In this document: one piece after another, positions 28,061 through 37,241 of the stretch | How the letters are laid out: every line of letters starts with the position of its first letter | Position numbering within the stretch: the stretch's first letter is position 1 | Origin: Serratia ficaria | Lineage (GTDB): Bacteria > Pseudomonadota > Gammaproteobacteria > Enterobacterales > Enterobacteriaceae | Direction: 5' to 3' | NCBI RefSeq assembly: GCF_900187015.1 | Contig: NZ_LT906479.1 | Span: 3,720,001-3,784,000, forward strand | Length of the DNA stretch: 64,000 nucleotides | Notes under the pieces: model-generated | What the model was told of the DNA's origin: nothing | Seen by the model: the letters and a program-made list of their open reading frames with translations, nothing else | The model's database searches: none | Made by a program: the position numbers and the translations under genes

Positions 28061-29770
28061 GTGCACCCTTTTTTTGAAATGCTGTTAGCGGTGTTTGATC
28101 GCGCCGCGCTGATGTTAATCTGCCTGTTTTTCCTGACCCGCACCCGGCTGTTCCGCCAACTGCTGCAGAAAGAAGACCATACGCCGCTCGAGCTGGGCAT
28201 CGTCACGGCGATCTTCTCGCTGTTCGCGCTGTTCAGCACCTATTCCGGCATCAACGTCGAAGGCTCGCTGGTCAACGTGCGGGTGATCGCCATCATGGCC
28301 GGCGGCATCCTGTTCGGCCCCTGGGTGGGCATCATTACCGGCATCATCGCCGGGGTGCATCGCTATCTGATCGACATCGGCGGCATCACTTCGGTGCCTT
28401 GCCTGATCACCAGCATCATCGCCGGCATCAGCGCCGGTTACATCAACCTCAAGGTAAAGAAGGAGCAGCGCTGGCGCGCCGGCATCATCGGCGGCATGCT
28501 GTGCGAATCCCTGACGATGCTGCTGATCGCGCTGTGGGCCACCCCGACCTCGCTCGGGCTGGACATCATCTCGCAGATTGCGCTGCCGATGATCCTCGGC
28601 ACGGTGTGCATCGGGCTGATCGTGCTGCTGGTGCAGAGCGTCGAGGATGAAAAAGAGGTGATCGCCGCCCGCCAGGCCAAGCTGGCGCTGGATATAGCCC
28701 ATAAAACCCTGCCCTACTTCCGCAACATCAACAACGAGTCGCTGGGCACCATCTGCAACATTATCCGCCAGGACATTCAGGCCGACGCGGTGGCGATCAC
28801 CGATACCCACCGGGTGCTGGCCTACGTCGGCGTGGGCCAGGAAGCCTACCCGATCGGCCGCGAGGGGCTGAGCCGCGTCACCCGCGAGAGCATCCGCCAC
28901 GGCAAGATCATCATCAAGAATAACCTGGAGAACCCGGCCACGCCGCAGATCCACTCGCAGCTGGTGGTGCCGCTGTGGGAAAAGGGCGAAGTGACCGGCG
29001 TGCTGAAGATTTACTACTGCCACGCGCACCAGATAACCAACACGCTGAAGGTGATGGCGGTCGGCCTGTCGCAGATCATCTCCACCCAGATGGAGGTGTC
29101 GCGCATCGAGCACCTGCGCCAGATGGCGGACAAGGCTGAAATGCGCGCGCTGCAGAGCAAGATCAATCCGCACTTCCTGTTCAACGCGCTGAACGCCATT
29201 TCTTCGTCGATTCGGCTCAATCCGGACACCGCCCGCCAGCTGATCATCAACCTGTCGCGCTACCTGCGTTACAACCTGGAGCTGAACGACGAACTGATCG
29301 ACATCCGCAAGGAACTGCACCAGATCCAGGACTATATCGCCATCGAACAGGCGCGCTTCGGCGCCAAACTGACGGTGATTTACGACATCGACGACGATAT
29401 TTCGGTGCGCATTCCCAGCCTGCTGATCCAACCGCTGGTGGAGAACGCCATCGTGCACGGCATCCAGCCCTGCAAGGGCAAAGGGGTGGTGGTGATCGCG
29501 GTGAAAGACGGCGGCGATCGGGTGAAGATTTCGGTCAAGGACACCGGGCACGGCATCGACGGGGAAACCATCGCCCGGGTGGCGCGCAACGAAATGCCGG
29601 GCCACAATATCGGCCTGCTCAACGTGCATCACCGGGTTTCGCTGCTGTACGGCCAGGGCTTGCGCATCCGCCGCCTGGAGCCCGGCACCGAAATCGCCTT
29701 TTACATCAGCAAAAACGGCGGCAAGCTGCCGGCGGAACGCGGCGTCTTGCCGGCCGGGGAGGCCTCATGA
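28061..29770 (+). CDS. ypdA: YpdA, LytS-family pyruvate-sensing histidine kinase
   Basis: Membrane sensor of the YpdA/YpdB system, which in E. coli responds to extracellular pyruvate. The 569-aa protein starts at GTG 28061, matching the E. coli MH start. It has a 5TM-5TMR_LYT membrane domain (about residues 5-205), a GAF domain (about 220-350), then a LytS kinase with phosphate-accepting His in [16 protein letters not shown] and an ATP-binding domain ([26 protein letters not shown]). It overlaps ypdB by ATGA. Confidence 0.95.
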   Translation: MHPFFEMLLAVFDRAALMLICLFFLTRTRLFRQLLQKEDHTPLELGIVTAIFSLFALFSTYSGINVEGSLVNVRVIAIMAGGILFGPWVGIITGIIAGVHRYLIDIGGITSVPCLITSIIAGISAGYINLKVKKEQRWRAGIIGGMLCESLTMLLIALWATPTSLGLDIISQIALPMILGTVCIGLIVLLVQSVEDEKEVIAARQAKLALDIAHKTLPYFRNINNESLGTICNIIRQDIQADAVAITDTHRVLAYVGVGQEAYPIGREGLSRVTRESIRHGKIIIKNNLENPATPQIHSQLVVPLWEKGEVTGVLKIYYCHAHQITNTLKVMAVGLSQIISTQMEVSRIEHLRQMADKAEMRALQSKINPHFLFNALNAISSSIRLNPDTARQLIINLSRYLRYNLELNDELIDIRKELHQIQDYIAIEQARFGAKLTVIYDIDDDISVRIPSLLIQPLVENAIVHGIQPCKGKGVVVIAVKDGGDRVKISVKDTGHGIDGETIARVARNEMPGHNIGLLNVHHRVSLLYGQGLRIRRLEPGTEIAFYISKNGGKLPAERGVLPAGEAS

Positions 29771-30501
29771 AAGCCATCATCGTGGAGGACGAATTCCTCG
29801 CGCAGGAAGAGCTCAGCTACCTGATCAAAAAGCACAGCAACATCGCGATCGAAGCCACCTTCGAAGACGGCCTGGACGTGCTGAAGTACCTGCAGAATCA
29901 TCAGGTCGACGCCATCTTCCTCGACATCAATATTCCGTCGCTGGACGGCGTGCTGCTGGCGCAGAACATCAGCAAATTCGCCCATCGCCCGTCGATCGTG
30001 TTCATCACCGCCTACAAAGAGCATGCGGTGGAGGCGTTCGAGATCGAGGCGTTCGACTATATCCTCAAGCCCTATCACGAGGCGCGCATCGTCACCATGC
30101 TGCAAAAGCTGGAGGCGCTGCACAACCGCCCCGCCAGCGCGCCGGAGCACAGCGCGGCGCCGGGGCGCGGCGGCCACAGCATCAACCTGATTAAAGACGA
30201 ACGGATCATCGTTACCGACATCAACGACATCTACTACGCCGCCGCCGACGAGAAAGTGACGCGGGTCTACACCCGCCGCGAAGAGTTTGTGATGCCGATG
30301 AACCTCACGGAGTTTTACGGCCGCCTGCCGGAGGAGCATTTCTTCCGCTGCCACCGCTCCTACTGCGTCAACCTGTCGAAAATCCGCGAGATCGTGCCCT
30401 GGTTCAACAACACCTACATTCTGCGGCTGAGCGACCTGGAGTTTGAAGTGCCGGTCAGCCGCAGCAAGGTGAAGGAATTCCGCCAGCTGATGCGCTTGTA
30501 G
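29767..30501 (+). CDS. ypdB: YpdB, LytTR response regulator
   Basis: Partner of YpdA. The 244-aa protein has a receiver domain with phospho-acceptor D53 ([11 protein letters not shown]) and a LytTR DNA-binding domain (about residues 140-240) with [12 protein letters not shown]. In E. coli its main target is yhjX through two GGCATTTCAT boxes 11 bp apart. Three such boxes lie at 31056-31107, upstream of the YhjX-like gene in this same locus. The AraC-type gene ypdC that follows in E. coli is absent. Confidence 0.95.
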   Translation: MKAIIVEDEFLAQEELSYLIKKHSNIAIEATFEDGLDVLKYLQNHQVDAIFLDINIPSLDGVLLAQNISKFAHRPSIVFITAYKEHAVEAFEIEAFDYILKPYHEARIVTMLQKLEALHNRPASAPEHSAAPGRGGHSINLIKDERIIVTDINDIYYAAADEKVTRVYTRREEFVMPMNLTEFYGRLPEEHFFRCHRSYCVNLSKIREIVPWFNNTYILRLSDLEFEVPVSRSKVKEFRQLMRL

Positions 30502-30505
30502 CCCG

Positions 30506-30838
30506 TTACCAGCGCGGCCCCGGGCGATGGTAATAGCCTGGCGGCGGCGGGGGCGGCATGCGGTAGTGCGGCCGTCCGCGCCATTCGCGCCGCGGCGGCT
30601 CATAGTAGATCACCCGCGGCGGCGGCCCGTAATAGTGGCCGCGCGGCCGTTGATAGACGCGATGCTCAGACCACCAGCGCGGATCGCGCCAGCGGTAACC
30701 GTCCCAGTAGTGGCCGCGATTGTCGCGGTCGCCGATATGCAATGACAGACCCGGAACGTTAACGCCGATCGACACTCCGGCGTGGCTCGCCAGCGGCAGC
30801 GCCAGCAGCGCCGCCAGTAACAACAGTGTTTTTTTCAT
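30506..30838 (-). CDS. DUF2502 family small secreted protein (YpeC paralogue)
   Basis: A 110-aa protein with a signal peptide cut near SHA-GV (residue 20). The conserved DUF2502 core GDRDNRGHYWDGYRWRD matches YpeC. The tail is rich in proline, tyrosine and arginine (MPPPPPPGYYHRPG). It is periplasmic or surface exposed; its function is unknown. It converges on ypdB with 4 nt between the stops. The true ypeC is at 40316. Confidence 0.82.
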   Translation of the reverse strand: MKKTLLLLAALLALPLASHAGVSIGVNVPGLSLHIGDRDNRGHYWDGYRWRDPRWWSEHRVYQRPRGHYYGPPPRVIYYEPPRREWRGRPHYRMPPPPPPGYYHRPGPRW

Positions 30839-30999
30839 CTCAAGGACTCCTGCAGAGCGGAACCTGTCCGTTCCCGGATAACATAGGCCCGCGCCCGCCG
30901 CCGCTCTATAGGAGCAAGGCCGATTTACGCCTTCCAGACAAATCCTTCACAATCTCGCCACAATCCATCACCGCCGATTCACAATAAATCGTTGATATA

Positions 31000-31015
31000 T
31001 TTGATGTAGATCACG
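31000..31015. promoter_or_regulatory. CRP-like site
   Basis: TTTGATGTAGATCACG fits TGTGA-N6-TCACA at 8 of 10 core positions. It lies about 41 bp upstream of the first YpdB box. Confidence 0.55.
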
Positions 31016-31055
31016 TGTCACTCGCTGCATTTCACACCCGTTTCGGCGCTAAAAC

Positions 31056-31107
31056 GGCAACTCATGCAGCGCCAGATGCATTTCATTCCCGCTGCCGTGC
31101 AACTCAT
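31056..31107 (+). promoter_or_regulatory. Triple YpdB-binding boxes
   Basis: GGCAACTCAT (31056-31065), TGCATTTCAT (31077-31086) and TGCAACTCAT (31098-31107), separated by exactly 11 bp each, so phased at 21 bp. The E. coli YpdB site is two GGCATTTCAT boxes with an 11-bp spacer. A stray TGCATTTCAC lies at 31026-31035. Confidence 0.82.
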
Positions 31108-31117
31108 TCCCGATCCG

Positions 31118-31146
31118 CCGTTGGCTGGTACTCCCCCCCATATAAT
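31118..31146 (+). promoter_or_regulatory. Promoter of the YhjX-like gene
   Basis: Perfect -10 TATAAT at 31141-31146; at 17-bp spacing the -35 position (CCGTTG) is poor, as expected for an activator-dependent promoter. The last YpdB box ends 10 bp upstream of it. Confidence 0.65.
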
Positions 31147-31230
31147 AAACCCATACCGCGGGCCCCGATTTCCCCGCAAATTTCCGCCAACGGCTGACGC
31201 CCGGCAACACACACAGGAAGGAGACCGGCC

Positions 31231-32457
31231 ATGAACACCAAACCGGCAAATCGCAGCTTAATCGTTCTCGGCACCATCATCTGTCAGATGGGTCTGGGGA
31301 CCATCTATACCTGGAGCCTGTTCAACCAGCCGTTGGTCGACAAGTTCCACTGGGGCCTGGCGGACGTCGCCACCACCTTCTCCATCACCAGCTTCTTCCT
31401 GGCCTTCGCCACGCTGTTCGCCGGCAAGCTGCAGGAACGCTTCGGCATCCGCAACCTGACGCTGTGCGCCGGCGTGCTGGTCGGCCTGGGATTGATCGCC
31501 AGCGCCCACGTCAGCTCGCTCGACATGATTTACCTGCTGGCCGGCGTGGTGGTGGGCTTCGCGGTCGGCATCGCCTACATCTCTACCCTGTCCAACCTGA
31601 TTAAATGGTTCCCGGCCAACAAGGGGCTGATTTCCGGCATCTCCGTCGGCGCCTTCGGCAGCGGCAGCCTGCTGTTCAAATACGTCAACGCCGCGCTGAT
31701 TGCCGACGTCGGCGTCTCCGGCGCCTTCTTCTACTGGGGCGCCATCGTGATGGCCTTGATCGTGCTGGGCTCGCTGCTGCTGAAAGAGCCGGTGCTGGCC
31801 AACCAGCCGGCGCAACGCAACGCCAACGGCCTGGGCAACGACTTCAGCGTGCGCCAGATGCTGGCCACCAAGGAAGCCTACCTGCTGTTCATCATTTTCT
31901 TCGCGGCCTGCATGAGCGGCCTGTACCTGATTGGCATCGTGAAAGACATGGGCGTACAGCTGGCCGGGATGGATCTGGCCACCGCCGCCAACACCGTCTC
32001 TGCGGTGGCTATCTTCAACACCGCCGGCCGCATCATCCTCGGCACCCTGTCCGATAAGGTGGGCCGCATGCGCGTTATCAGCTTCACCATGCTGGTGACG
32101 GTGCTGGCGATCGTCGCGCTGAGCTTCCTGACCCTGAACCATACGCTGTTCTTTATCTGCGTCGGCGCGGTCGCCTTCTGCTTCGGCGGCAACATCACCG
32201 TATTCCCGGCGATTGTCGGCGACTTCTTCGGCCTGAAAAACCACAGCAAGAACTACGGCATCATCTACCAGGGCTTCGGCCTGGGCGCGCTGGCCGGTTC
32301 GTTCGTCGCCAAATACTTCGGCGGCTTCCACGCCACCTTTATGGTGATTGGCGTGCTGTCGGCTGCATCACTGCTGATTACCCTGTTCATCAAGGCGCCG
32401 AAAGCGGTGGAGCAGGAAGAGGAAGGCCGCCAGGCGGCGGAGCTGGCCAAAGCCTGA
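31231..32457 (+). CDS. yhjX: OFA-family MFS transporter, YhjX-like (putative pyruvate-linked transporter)
   Basis: The 408-aa protein has twelve predicted helices and OFA signatures: MGLGTIYTWSLFNQPLV at the start, KLQERFGIRNLT, SNLIKWFPANKGLISG and GNITVFPAIVGDFFGLKN. It resembles E. coli YhjX, the YpdB target, though not closely enough to prove orthology. The strong site AGGAAGGAGA precedes the ATG. Three YpdB boxes upstream and closeness to ypdAB tie it to pyruvate sensing. A terminator follows. Confidence 0.82.
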   Translation: MNTKPANRSLIVLGTIICQMGLGTIYTWSLFNQPLVDKFHWGLADVATTFSITSFFLAFATLFAGKLQERFGIRNLTLCAGVLVGLGLIASAHVSSLDMIYLLAGVVVGFAVGIAYISTLSNLIKWFPANKGLISGISVGAFGSGSLLFKYVNAALIADVGVSGAFFYWGAIVMALIVLGSLLLKEPVLANQPAQRNANGLGNDFSVRQMLATKEAYLLFIIFFAACMSGLYLIGIVKDMGVQLAGMDLATAANTVSAVAIFNTAGRIILGTLSDKVGRMRVISFTMLVTVLAIVALSFLTLNHTLFFICVGAVAFCFGGNITVFPAIVGDFFGLKNHSKNYGIIYQGFGLGALAGSFVAKYFGGFHATFMVIGVLSAASLLITLFIKAPKAVEQEEEGRQAAELAKA

Positions 32458-32471
32458 TACGCCGAAAAGAC

Positions 32472-32507
32472 AAAAGGGGCGCAGCCTGACGGCTACGCCC
32501 CTTTTTT
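32472..32507. terminator. Rho-independent terminator between yhjX-like gene and glk
   Basis: Stem AAAAGGGGCG.AGCC/GGCT.CGCCCCTTTT with one A/C mismatch and loop TGAC; works for both convergent genes. Confidence 0.85.
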
Positions 32508-32519
32508 ACGCGTCGAACG

Positions 32520-33482
32520 TTACAGATGCATGCCCAGCGTCTGGCGCAGGTGGGCGCCCGCCCCCAGCAGGCCCGGCTGGCCGTGGGTGATCATGAACAC
32601 CGGGATGTCGCGCACGTAATCCCGGAACCGCCCTTTGTCTTCGAAAGCGGCGCGGAACCCGGAGGCTTTGAAAAACTCCATAAAGCGCGGCACGATGCCG
32701 CCGGCGATATATACGCCGCCGAAGGTGCCGAGGTTCAGCGCCAGGTTGCCGCCAAAACGCCCCATGATCACGCAGAACAGCGACAGGGCGCGGCGGCAGT
32801 CGATACAGCTGTCGGCCAGCGCGCGTTCGGTGACGTCCTTCGGCTCCAGCTTCTCCGGCAGGCGGTCATCCGCCTTGACGATGGCGCGGTACAGATTGAG
32901 CAATCCCGGACCGGACAAGACCCGCTCGGCGGAAACGTGCCCCACTTCGGCGCGCAGCACCTCCAGAATGACGTCTTCTTCTTCGCTGTTCGGCGCAAAA
33001 TCGACGTGGCCGCCCTCACCCGGCAGGCTGACCCAGCGGCGGTTGACCTGCACCAGATGGGCGACGCCCAGCCCGGTGCCGGCGCCGTAAACCGCAATCG
33101 GCTTGTCGTGCTGCGCGCTGCCGCCGCCAAACTGCAGCACGTCGTCCGGCGACAGCATCGGGATCGCCATCGACACCGCGGTAAAGTCGTTGATCACCTC
33201 CAGGTGGCTCAGCCCCAGGTTGGCCTTCATCTCCTTGATCGAGAACGCCCAGCTGTGGTTGGTCATCGCCACCCAGTCTTCGGTCACCGGGCAGGCGATC
33301 GCGATGCAGGCGTCCTGCACCGCGATACCCCGTTCTTGCAGATAGTGGCGGATCACCGCCTCCAGGCTGTCGAATTCGAGGCCGGAATAGGTTTTTGCCT
33401 GGGTAATTTCACCCGTCGCAACAGTGCACAGCGCCAGGCGGGCATTGGTGCCGCCAACATCACCTACGAGGGCATAGGTCAT
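32520..33482 (-). CDS. glk: Glk, glucokinase
   Basis: Cytosolic ATP:glucose 6-phosphotransferase. The 320-aa form starts at ATG 33482, with GGAG 9 nt upstream, although the frame is open to 33578; E. coli Glk has 321 aa. The nucleotide-binding [12 protein letters not shown] is at residues 7-18, and the sugar-site motifs NHSWAF, NDFTAV and GAGTGLG follow. A Cra-like site lies upstream at 33596. Confidence 0.95.
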   Translation of the reverse strand: MTYALVGDVGGTNARLALCTVATGEITQAKTYSGLEFDSLEAVIRHYLQERGIAVQDACIAIACPVTEDWVAMTNHSWAFSIKEMKANLGLSHLEVINDFTAVSMAIPMLSPDDVLQFGGGSAQHDKPIAVYGAGTGLGVAHLVQVNRRWVSLPGEGGHVDFAPNSEEEDVILEVLRAEVGHVSAERVLSGPGLLNLYRAIVKADDRLPEKLEPKDVTERALADSCIDCRRALSLFCVIMGRFGGNLALNLGTFGGVYIAGGIVPRFMEFFKASGFRAAFEDKGRFRDYVRDIPVFMITHGQPGLLGAGAHLRQTLGMHL

Positions 33483-33790
33483 CGATATCTTCTCCGCAAA
33501 ATGAAAAATAAAAAGCTGCCCACACTGTAAAATCCCGCTGCGAAAACAACAATCACCATCCTCCGGTCTGCCATCCATTAGCGATCTCGATCACAAAAAA
33601 CGTTTCAGCCTGGCGATGTCGCCGCGGTTTGAAACAAATTGCGGCAAAAAAACGCGCGGCGGCGGCTGTTAACCGTCATCGGCGCCGGGCAATATCAATG
33701 CGTGCCTGCCGGCCGATTGTCTGGCAAGCTGTGGTCACTTCCAACCGCCCGCCGCCCTGCCGTTCAGGGGGCCATAGACAAGGATCATTC
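33483..33790. other. Divergent glk/yfeO intergenic region
   Basis: 308 bp containing the Cra-like site at 33596-33609 and no gene. Promoters for both genes are expected; no confident hexamers were found. Confidence 0.5.
33596..33609. promoter_or_regulatory. Cra (FruR)-like operator
   Basis: Read on the minus strand, GCTGAAACGTTTTT matches the Cra consensus TGAAACGNTT. It lies about 115 bp upstream of the glk start; E. coli glk is known to be repressed by Cra. Confidence 0.5.
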
Positions 33791-35038
33791 ATGCTGCACC
33801 CGCGCGCCAATGCCATGTTGGCCTTCGCTCTGCCCGCGCTGATTATCGGTTCCGCCTCCAGCCTGGTGCTCATTCTGGTGATAAAGTTCGCCGAAGCGCT
33901 GCAGCGGCTGCTGTGGGTCAACATTCCCGCCGCGCTGAACATCGATAGCGCTTCCCCCTGGTGGCTGCTCGGCATTCTGACGCTGGCCGGCGTGGCGGTC
34001 GGGCTGATCGTGCGCTACATGCCCGGCCACGCCGGGCCGGATCCGGCGACGGAATCGCTGATCGGCATGCCGTTGCCGCTGGCCGCGGTGCCCGGCCTGG
34101 GGCTGGCGTTGATTATCGGGCTGGCCGGCGGCGTCAGCCTGGGGCCGGAGAACCCGATCACCGCCATCAATATCGCGCTGGTGGTGGCCGCAGGCTCTCG
34201 CCTGCTGCCGAAGGTGCCGCGCATGGACTGGATCATTCTGGCGGCGGCGGGCACCATCGGCGCCATGTTCGGCACCCCGGTGGCCGCGGCGCTGATTTTT
34301 TCACAAACCCTGGCGGGCAATAATGAGGTGCCGCTGTGGGACCGGCTGTTTGCGCCGCTGATGGCCGCCGCGGCCGGCGCGGTGACTACCCAGCTGTTTT
34401 TCACCCCGAATTTCGCGCTGCGGCTCGACGCCTACGACATCACCCGGCTGCCGGACATTTTCAGCGGCGCGGTGGTGGCGCTGATCGCCATCGCCCTGGG
34501 CATGGTGGCGCTGTGGTGCTTTCCCCACGCCCATCGGCTGTTCCACTCGATAAAAAATCCGGTGCTGATGCTGGGGCTGGGCGGTTTCGCGCTCGGCGTG
34601 CTGGCGTTGTTCGGCGGTGAGATCACCCTGTTCAAGGGGCTGGATGAGATGAAGCGCCTGGCCGCAGACGACGGCTATTCGGTGGCGGCGTTGCTGACCA
34701 TTACGCTGACCAAGCTGGCGGCGCTGGTGATCGCCGCCGCCAGCGGTTTTCGCGGCGGTCGCATCTTCCCGGCGGTGTTTGTCGGCGTGGCGCTGGGGCT
34801 GATGCTGCATCAGCACGTGCCGGCGGTGCCGGCGGCGATCACCGTTTCCTGCGCCATCATGGGGCTGGTGCTGGTGGTCACGCGCGACGGCTGGCTCAGC
34901 CTGTTCATGGCGATAGCGGTGGTGCCGGACCTGCACCTGCTGCCGGTATTGTGCGTGGTGATGCTGCCCGCCTGGCTGGTGCTGGCGGGCAAGCCGTTGA
35001 TGCTGGTGAACAAACGCCAGCCGCCGCGCGGCGACTAG
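33791..35038 (+). CDS. yfeO: YfeO, ClC-type chloride channel family protein
   Basis: The 415-aa protein starts at ATG 33791 with AAGGA 8 nt upstream; the frame is open to 33629. It aligns with E. coli YfeO from MLHPRA to the end, with ClC-type segments [22 protein letters not shown] and [14 protein letters not shown]. Whether it is a channel or an antiporter is unknown. Its stop overlaps the ygeA stop on the other strand. Confidence 0.92.
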   Translation: MLHPRANAMLAFALPALIIGSASSLVLILVIKFAEALQRLLWVNIPAALNIDSASPWWLLGILTLAGVAVGLIVRYMPGHAGPDPATESLIGMPLPLAAVPGLGLALIIGLAGGVSLGPENPITAINIALVVAAGSRLLPKVPRMDWIILAAAGTIGAMFGTPVAAALIFSQTLAGNNEVPLWDRLFAPLMAAAAGAVTTQLFFTPNFALRLDAYDITRLPDIFSGAVVALIAIALGMVALWCFPHAHRLFHSIKNPVLMLGLGGFALGVLALFGGEITLFKGLDEMKRLAADDGYSVAALLTITLTKLAALVIAAASGFRGGRIFPAVFVGVALGLMLHQHVPAVPAAITVSCAIMGLVLVVTRDGWLSLFMAIAVVPDLHLLPVLCVVMLPAWLVLAGKPLMLVNKRQPPRGD

Positions 35039-35727
35039 GCCAGCGCATACTCCGCGGCGGCGCGCGCATGGATGGCGGTGGTGTCGAACACCGGCACCGA
35101 GGCATCCTGCGCGCCGACCAGCAAACCGATCTCGGTGCAGCCGAAGATAATGCCGTTCGCGCCCTGTTGCTCTAAATCGCTGATAATGCGGCGATACTCG
35201 TCGCGCGACGCATCGCGAACTTTCCCCAGACACAGCTCTTCGTAGATTATGCGGTGGACGATATCGCGATCGGCGGCGACCGGCGTCACCACCTCGATAC
35301 CATGCCGCTGCTGCAAGCGGCCGCGGTAAAACTCCTGCTCCATGGTGAAGCGGGTTCCCAATAGCCCGACGCGGCGAATATCCTGCTGCCGCACCTGCCG
35401 CGCCGTGGCGTCGGCGATGTGGATCAGCGGCAGGCCGCTGGCCAGCTCAACCGCCTCCGCCACCTTGTGCATGGTGTTGGTGCAAATCACCAGCGCCTCG
35501 GCGCCGGCGGCGCGCAGCGAGACGGCGGCGGCGGCCAGCAGTTGCCCGGCCCCTTCCCAGTCGCCCTGATGCTGCAGGCGTTCCACCTGCTGGAAATCGA
35601 CGCTGTAGAGCACGATTTTGGCCGAATGCAGACCGCCGAGGCGCTCCTTCACCTGTTCATTGATCATGCGGTAATAAGGGATGGTCGATTCCCAGCTCAT
35701 GCCGCCCAGCAAACCCAACACTTTCAT
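35035..35727 (-). CDS. ygeA: YgeA, broad-specificity amino-acid racemase
   Basis: Asp/Glu racemase family enzyme without cofactor. The 230-aa protein has catalytic cysteines C82 (ICTNTMHK) and C197 (FGCTEIGLL) and starts [17 protein letters not shown], like E. coli YgeA, which racemises several amino acids such as homoserine. It probably supplies D-amino acids. It is not next to ygeA's E. coli neighbours. It converges on yfeO with overlapping stops. Confidence 0.9.
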   Translation of the reverse strand: MKVLGLLGGMSWESTIPYYRMINEQVKERLGGLHSAKIVLYSVDFQQVERLQHQGDWEGAGQLLAAAAVSLRAAGAEALVICTNTMHKVAEAVELASGLPLIHIADATARQVRQQDIRRVGLLGTRFTMEQEFYRGRLQQRHGIEVVTPVAADRDIVHRIIYEELCLGKVRDASRDEYRRIISDLEQQGANGIIFGCTEIGLLVGAQDASVPVFDTTAIHARAAAEYALA

Positions 35728-35793
35728 CGCTCTTTCTCCGCGTTATCAGACTATCCCCTGACATTACCTGAGGAGCCGCAGGTTGGCGACGCC

Positions 35794-36246
35794 TTATTTG
35801 GCACCGGAATTGAGCGGCTGACGCGCCTCGAACCAGCGCTGACGCAGCGTATCGTACAACCAGTTGTAGAACATGGTGTACGGCAGGAAGAACAGGAAGA
35901 AACCAAGTTCCAGCATAAAGGCCTGCACCAGCGTAATGCTCAGCATCCAGGCGGCGATCGGCACGCCGATCAGGATAAAGCCGGCTTCGAAACCGACGGC
36001 GTGCAGCACCCGCACCTTCAGATTACGCGCCACCCGGCTTACCGGCCACAGGCGGTCGAACGCCGTGTTGTAGACCATGTTCCAGACCATGGCGACGGTG
36101 GACAGCATCACCGCCAGAGCGCCGACCTGCATCATCGAGCGGTTGAGCAGCCACGCGCCCAGCGGGGCGCAAACCATCACGGCGATGGCTTCGAAGCCGA
36201 CGGCGTGGACGATACGTTCAATGAAAGACTTGTTTTGCAGTTGCAT
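35794..36246 (-). CDS. PACE family (AceI-like) multidrug efflux protein
   Basis: The 150-aa inner-membrane protein has four helices in two tandem BTP domains. Each begins with the family motif R-hydrophobic-x-HAVGFE: RIVHAVGFEA (E19, the equivalent of the essential AceI E15) and RVLHAVGFEA. WNMVYN and YTMFYNWLYD are also conserved. PACE proteins export biocides such as chlorhexidine and short diamines. It is divergent from a LysR gene (36346), the usual arrangement, but that gene is frameshifted here. Confidence 0.92.
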   Translation of the reverse strand: MQLQNKSFIERIVHAVGFEAIAVMVCAPLGAWLLNRSMMQVGALAVMLSTVAMVWNMVYNTAFDRLWPVSRVARNLKVRVLHAVGFEAGFILIGVPIAAWMLSITLVQAFMLELGFFLFFLPYTMFYNWLYDTLRQRWFEARQPLNSGAK

Positions 36247-36345
36247 ACATCACCTGTGTTCTGACGGATATCGTGAAAGCCAGGTGATTATCATCGTTTT
36301 TTCGGGTAGATTAAAAATATGTTCCATCGATAAAATAGATAGTTT

Positions 36346-37241
36346 ATGCGCTATTCTCCCGAAGCACTTCAGGCCTTCGTTGAAGCCGCCGCCCTTGGCT
36401 CTTTCTCCGCGGCGGCGCGCAAGCTGCGCAAGAGCCAGTCGACCATCAGCACCGCCATCGCCAACCTGGAGGCCGATCTGGCGCTGACGCTGTTTGATCG
36501 CAGTTCGCGCCAGCCGGTGCTGACCGCCGCCGGCCACAAGGTGCTGGGCCACGTGCGGGAAATACTCGCCGCCGGCGAGCGGCTTGACGCGCTGAGCATC
36601 CGGCTGGCGGGCAATGTCGAACCGCGTCTCAGCATGGTGTTCTCCGATACCTATCAACCCAAGCACCATGACCGCCTGATGCAGCACTTCGAGCGGCGCT
36701 ATCAGGATATCGAGCTGGAGTGGATGATCGCCGAAGAAGGCGACGTGATCGATCTGCTGCAAAGCGGCCGCGCGCAGCTGGGCATGGTCGAGGTGCAAAA
36801 ACACTACCCGCCGGATATTGCTTTCGCCCGGCTGCCGGAACAAACGGAGATGGGCCTGTTCGTCGCCCACCGCCATCCGCTGGCGCAGGTTGCCGCCCCT
36901 ACGCCGGATCAGCTATCCGGCACCCGACAGCTCACATTGAACACCTATACCGGCAGCGACGCGACGCGACGCGCGCCGGCGGCCTGGTGTGGTCGGCGCC
37001 CAGCTATCTGCTGCTGTTGGAAATGGCGGAACAGGGGTTCGGCTGGGCGGTATTGCCGCACTGGCTGGTGCGGCAATACGGGCACGGCAAGCTGACCGAG
37101 CTGCGGCCGCGCGGCTGGCCCAGGCTGATTTCGGTGGATGCGGTGTGGTCAAAGCTGACCCCGCCGGGGCCGGCGGGGTATTGGATGCTGGAGCGGCTGC
37201 TGGAAAGCGATGAACATCAGGCCGCGGCGTTGCGTGACTGA
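36346..37241 (+). pseudogene. LysR-family regulator beside PACE gene: frameshifted
   Basis: The first frame encodes the HTH (SFSAAARKLRKSQSTIST) and most of the effector domain up to NTYTGSDATR. The second frame continues AGGLVWSAPSYLLLLEMAEQ to a stop at 37241. The break is a run of three GCGAC units at 36956-36970. Removing one unit gives GSDATRAGGLVWSAP in one frame, so the intact gene should have two units and about 297 codons. As written the protein is 249 aa with a scrambled tail. The gene probably controls the divergent efflux gene. Its end overlaps ipdC on the other strand by 25 nt. Confidence 0.85.

Noticed and set aside
28115..29632. 505-aa open frame on the minus strand opposite ypdA
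   Set aside because: Rich in His, Asp, Gln and Ala as expected from antisense of a GC-rich gene; ypdA on the other strand is clearly conserved.
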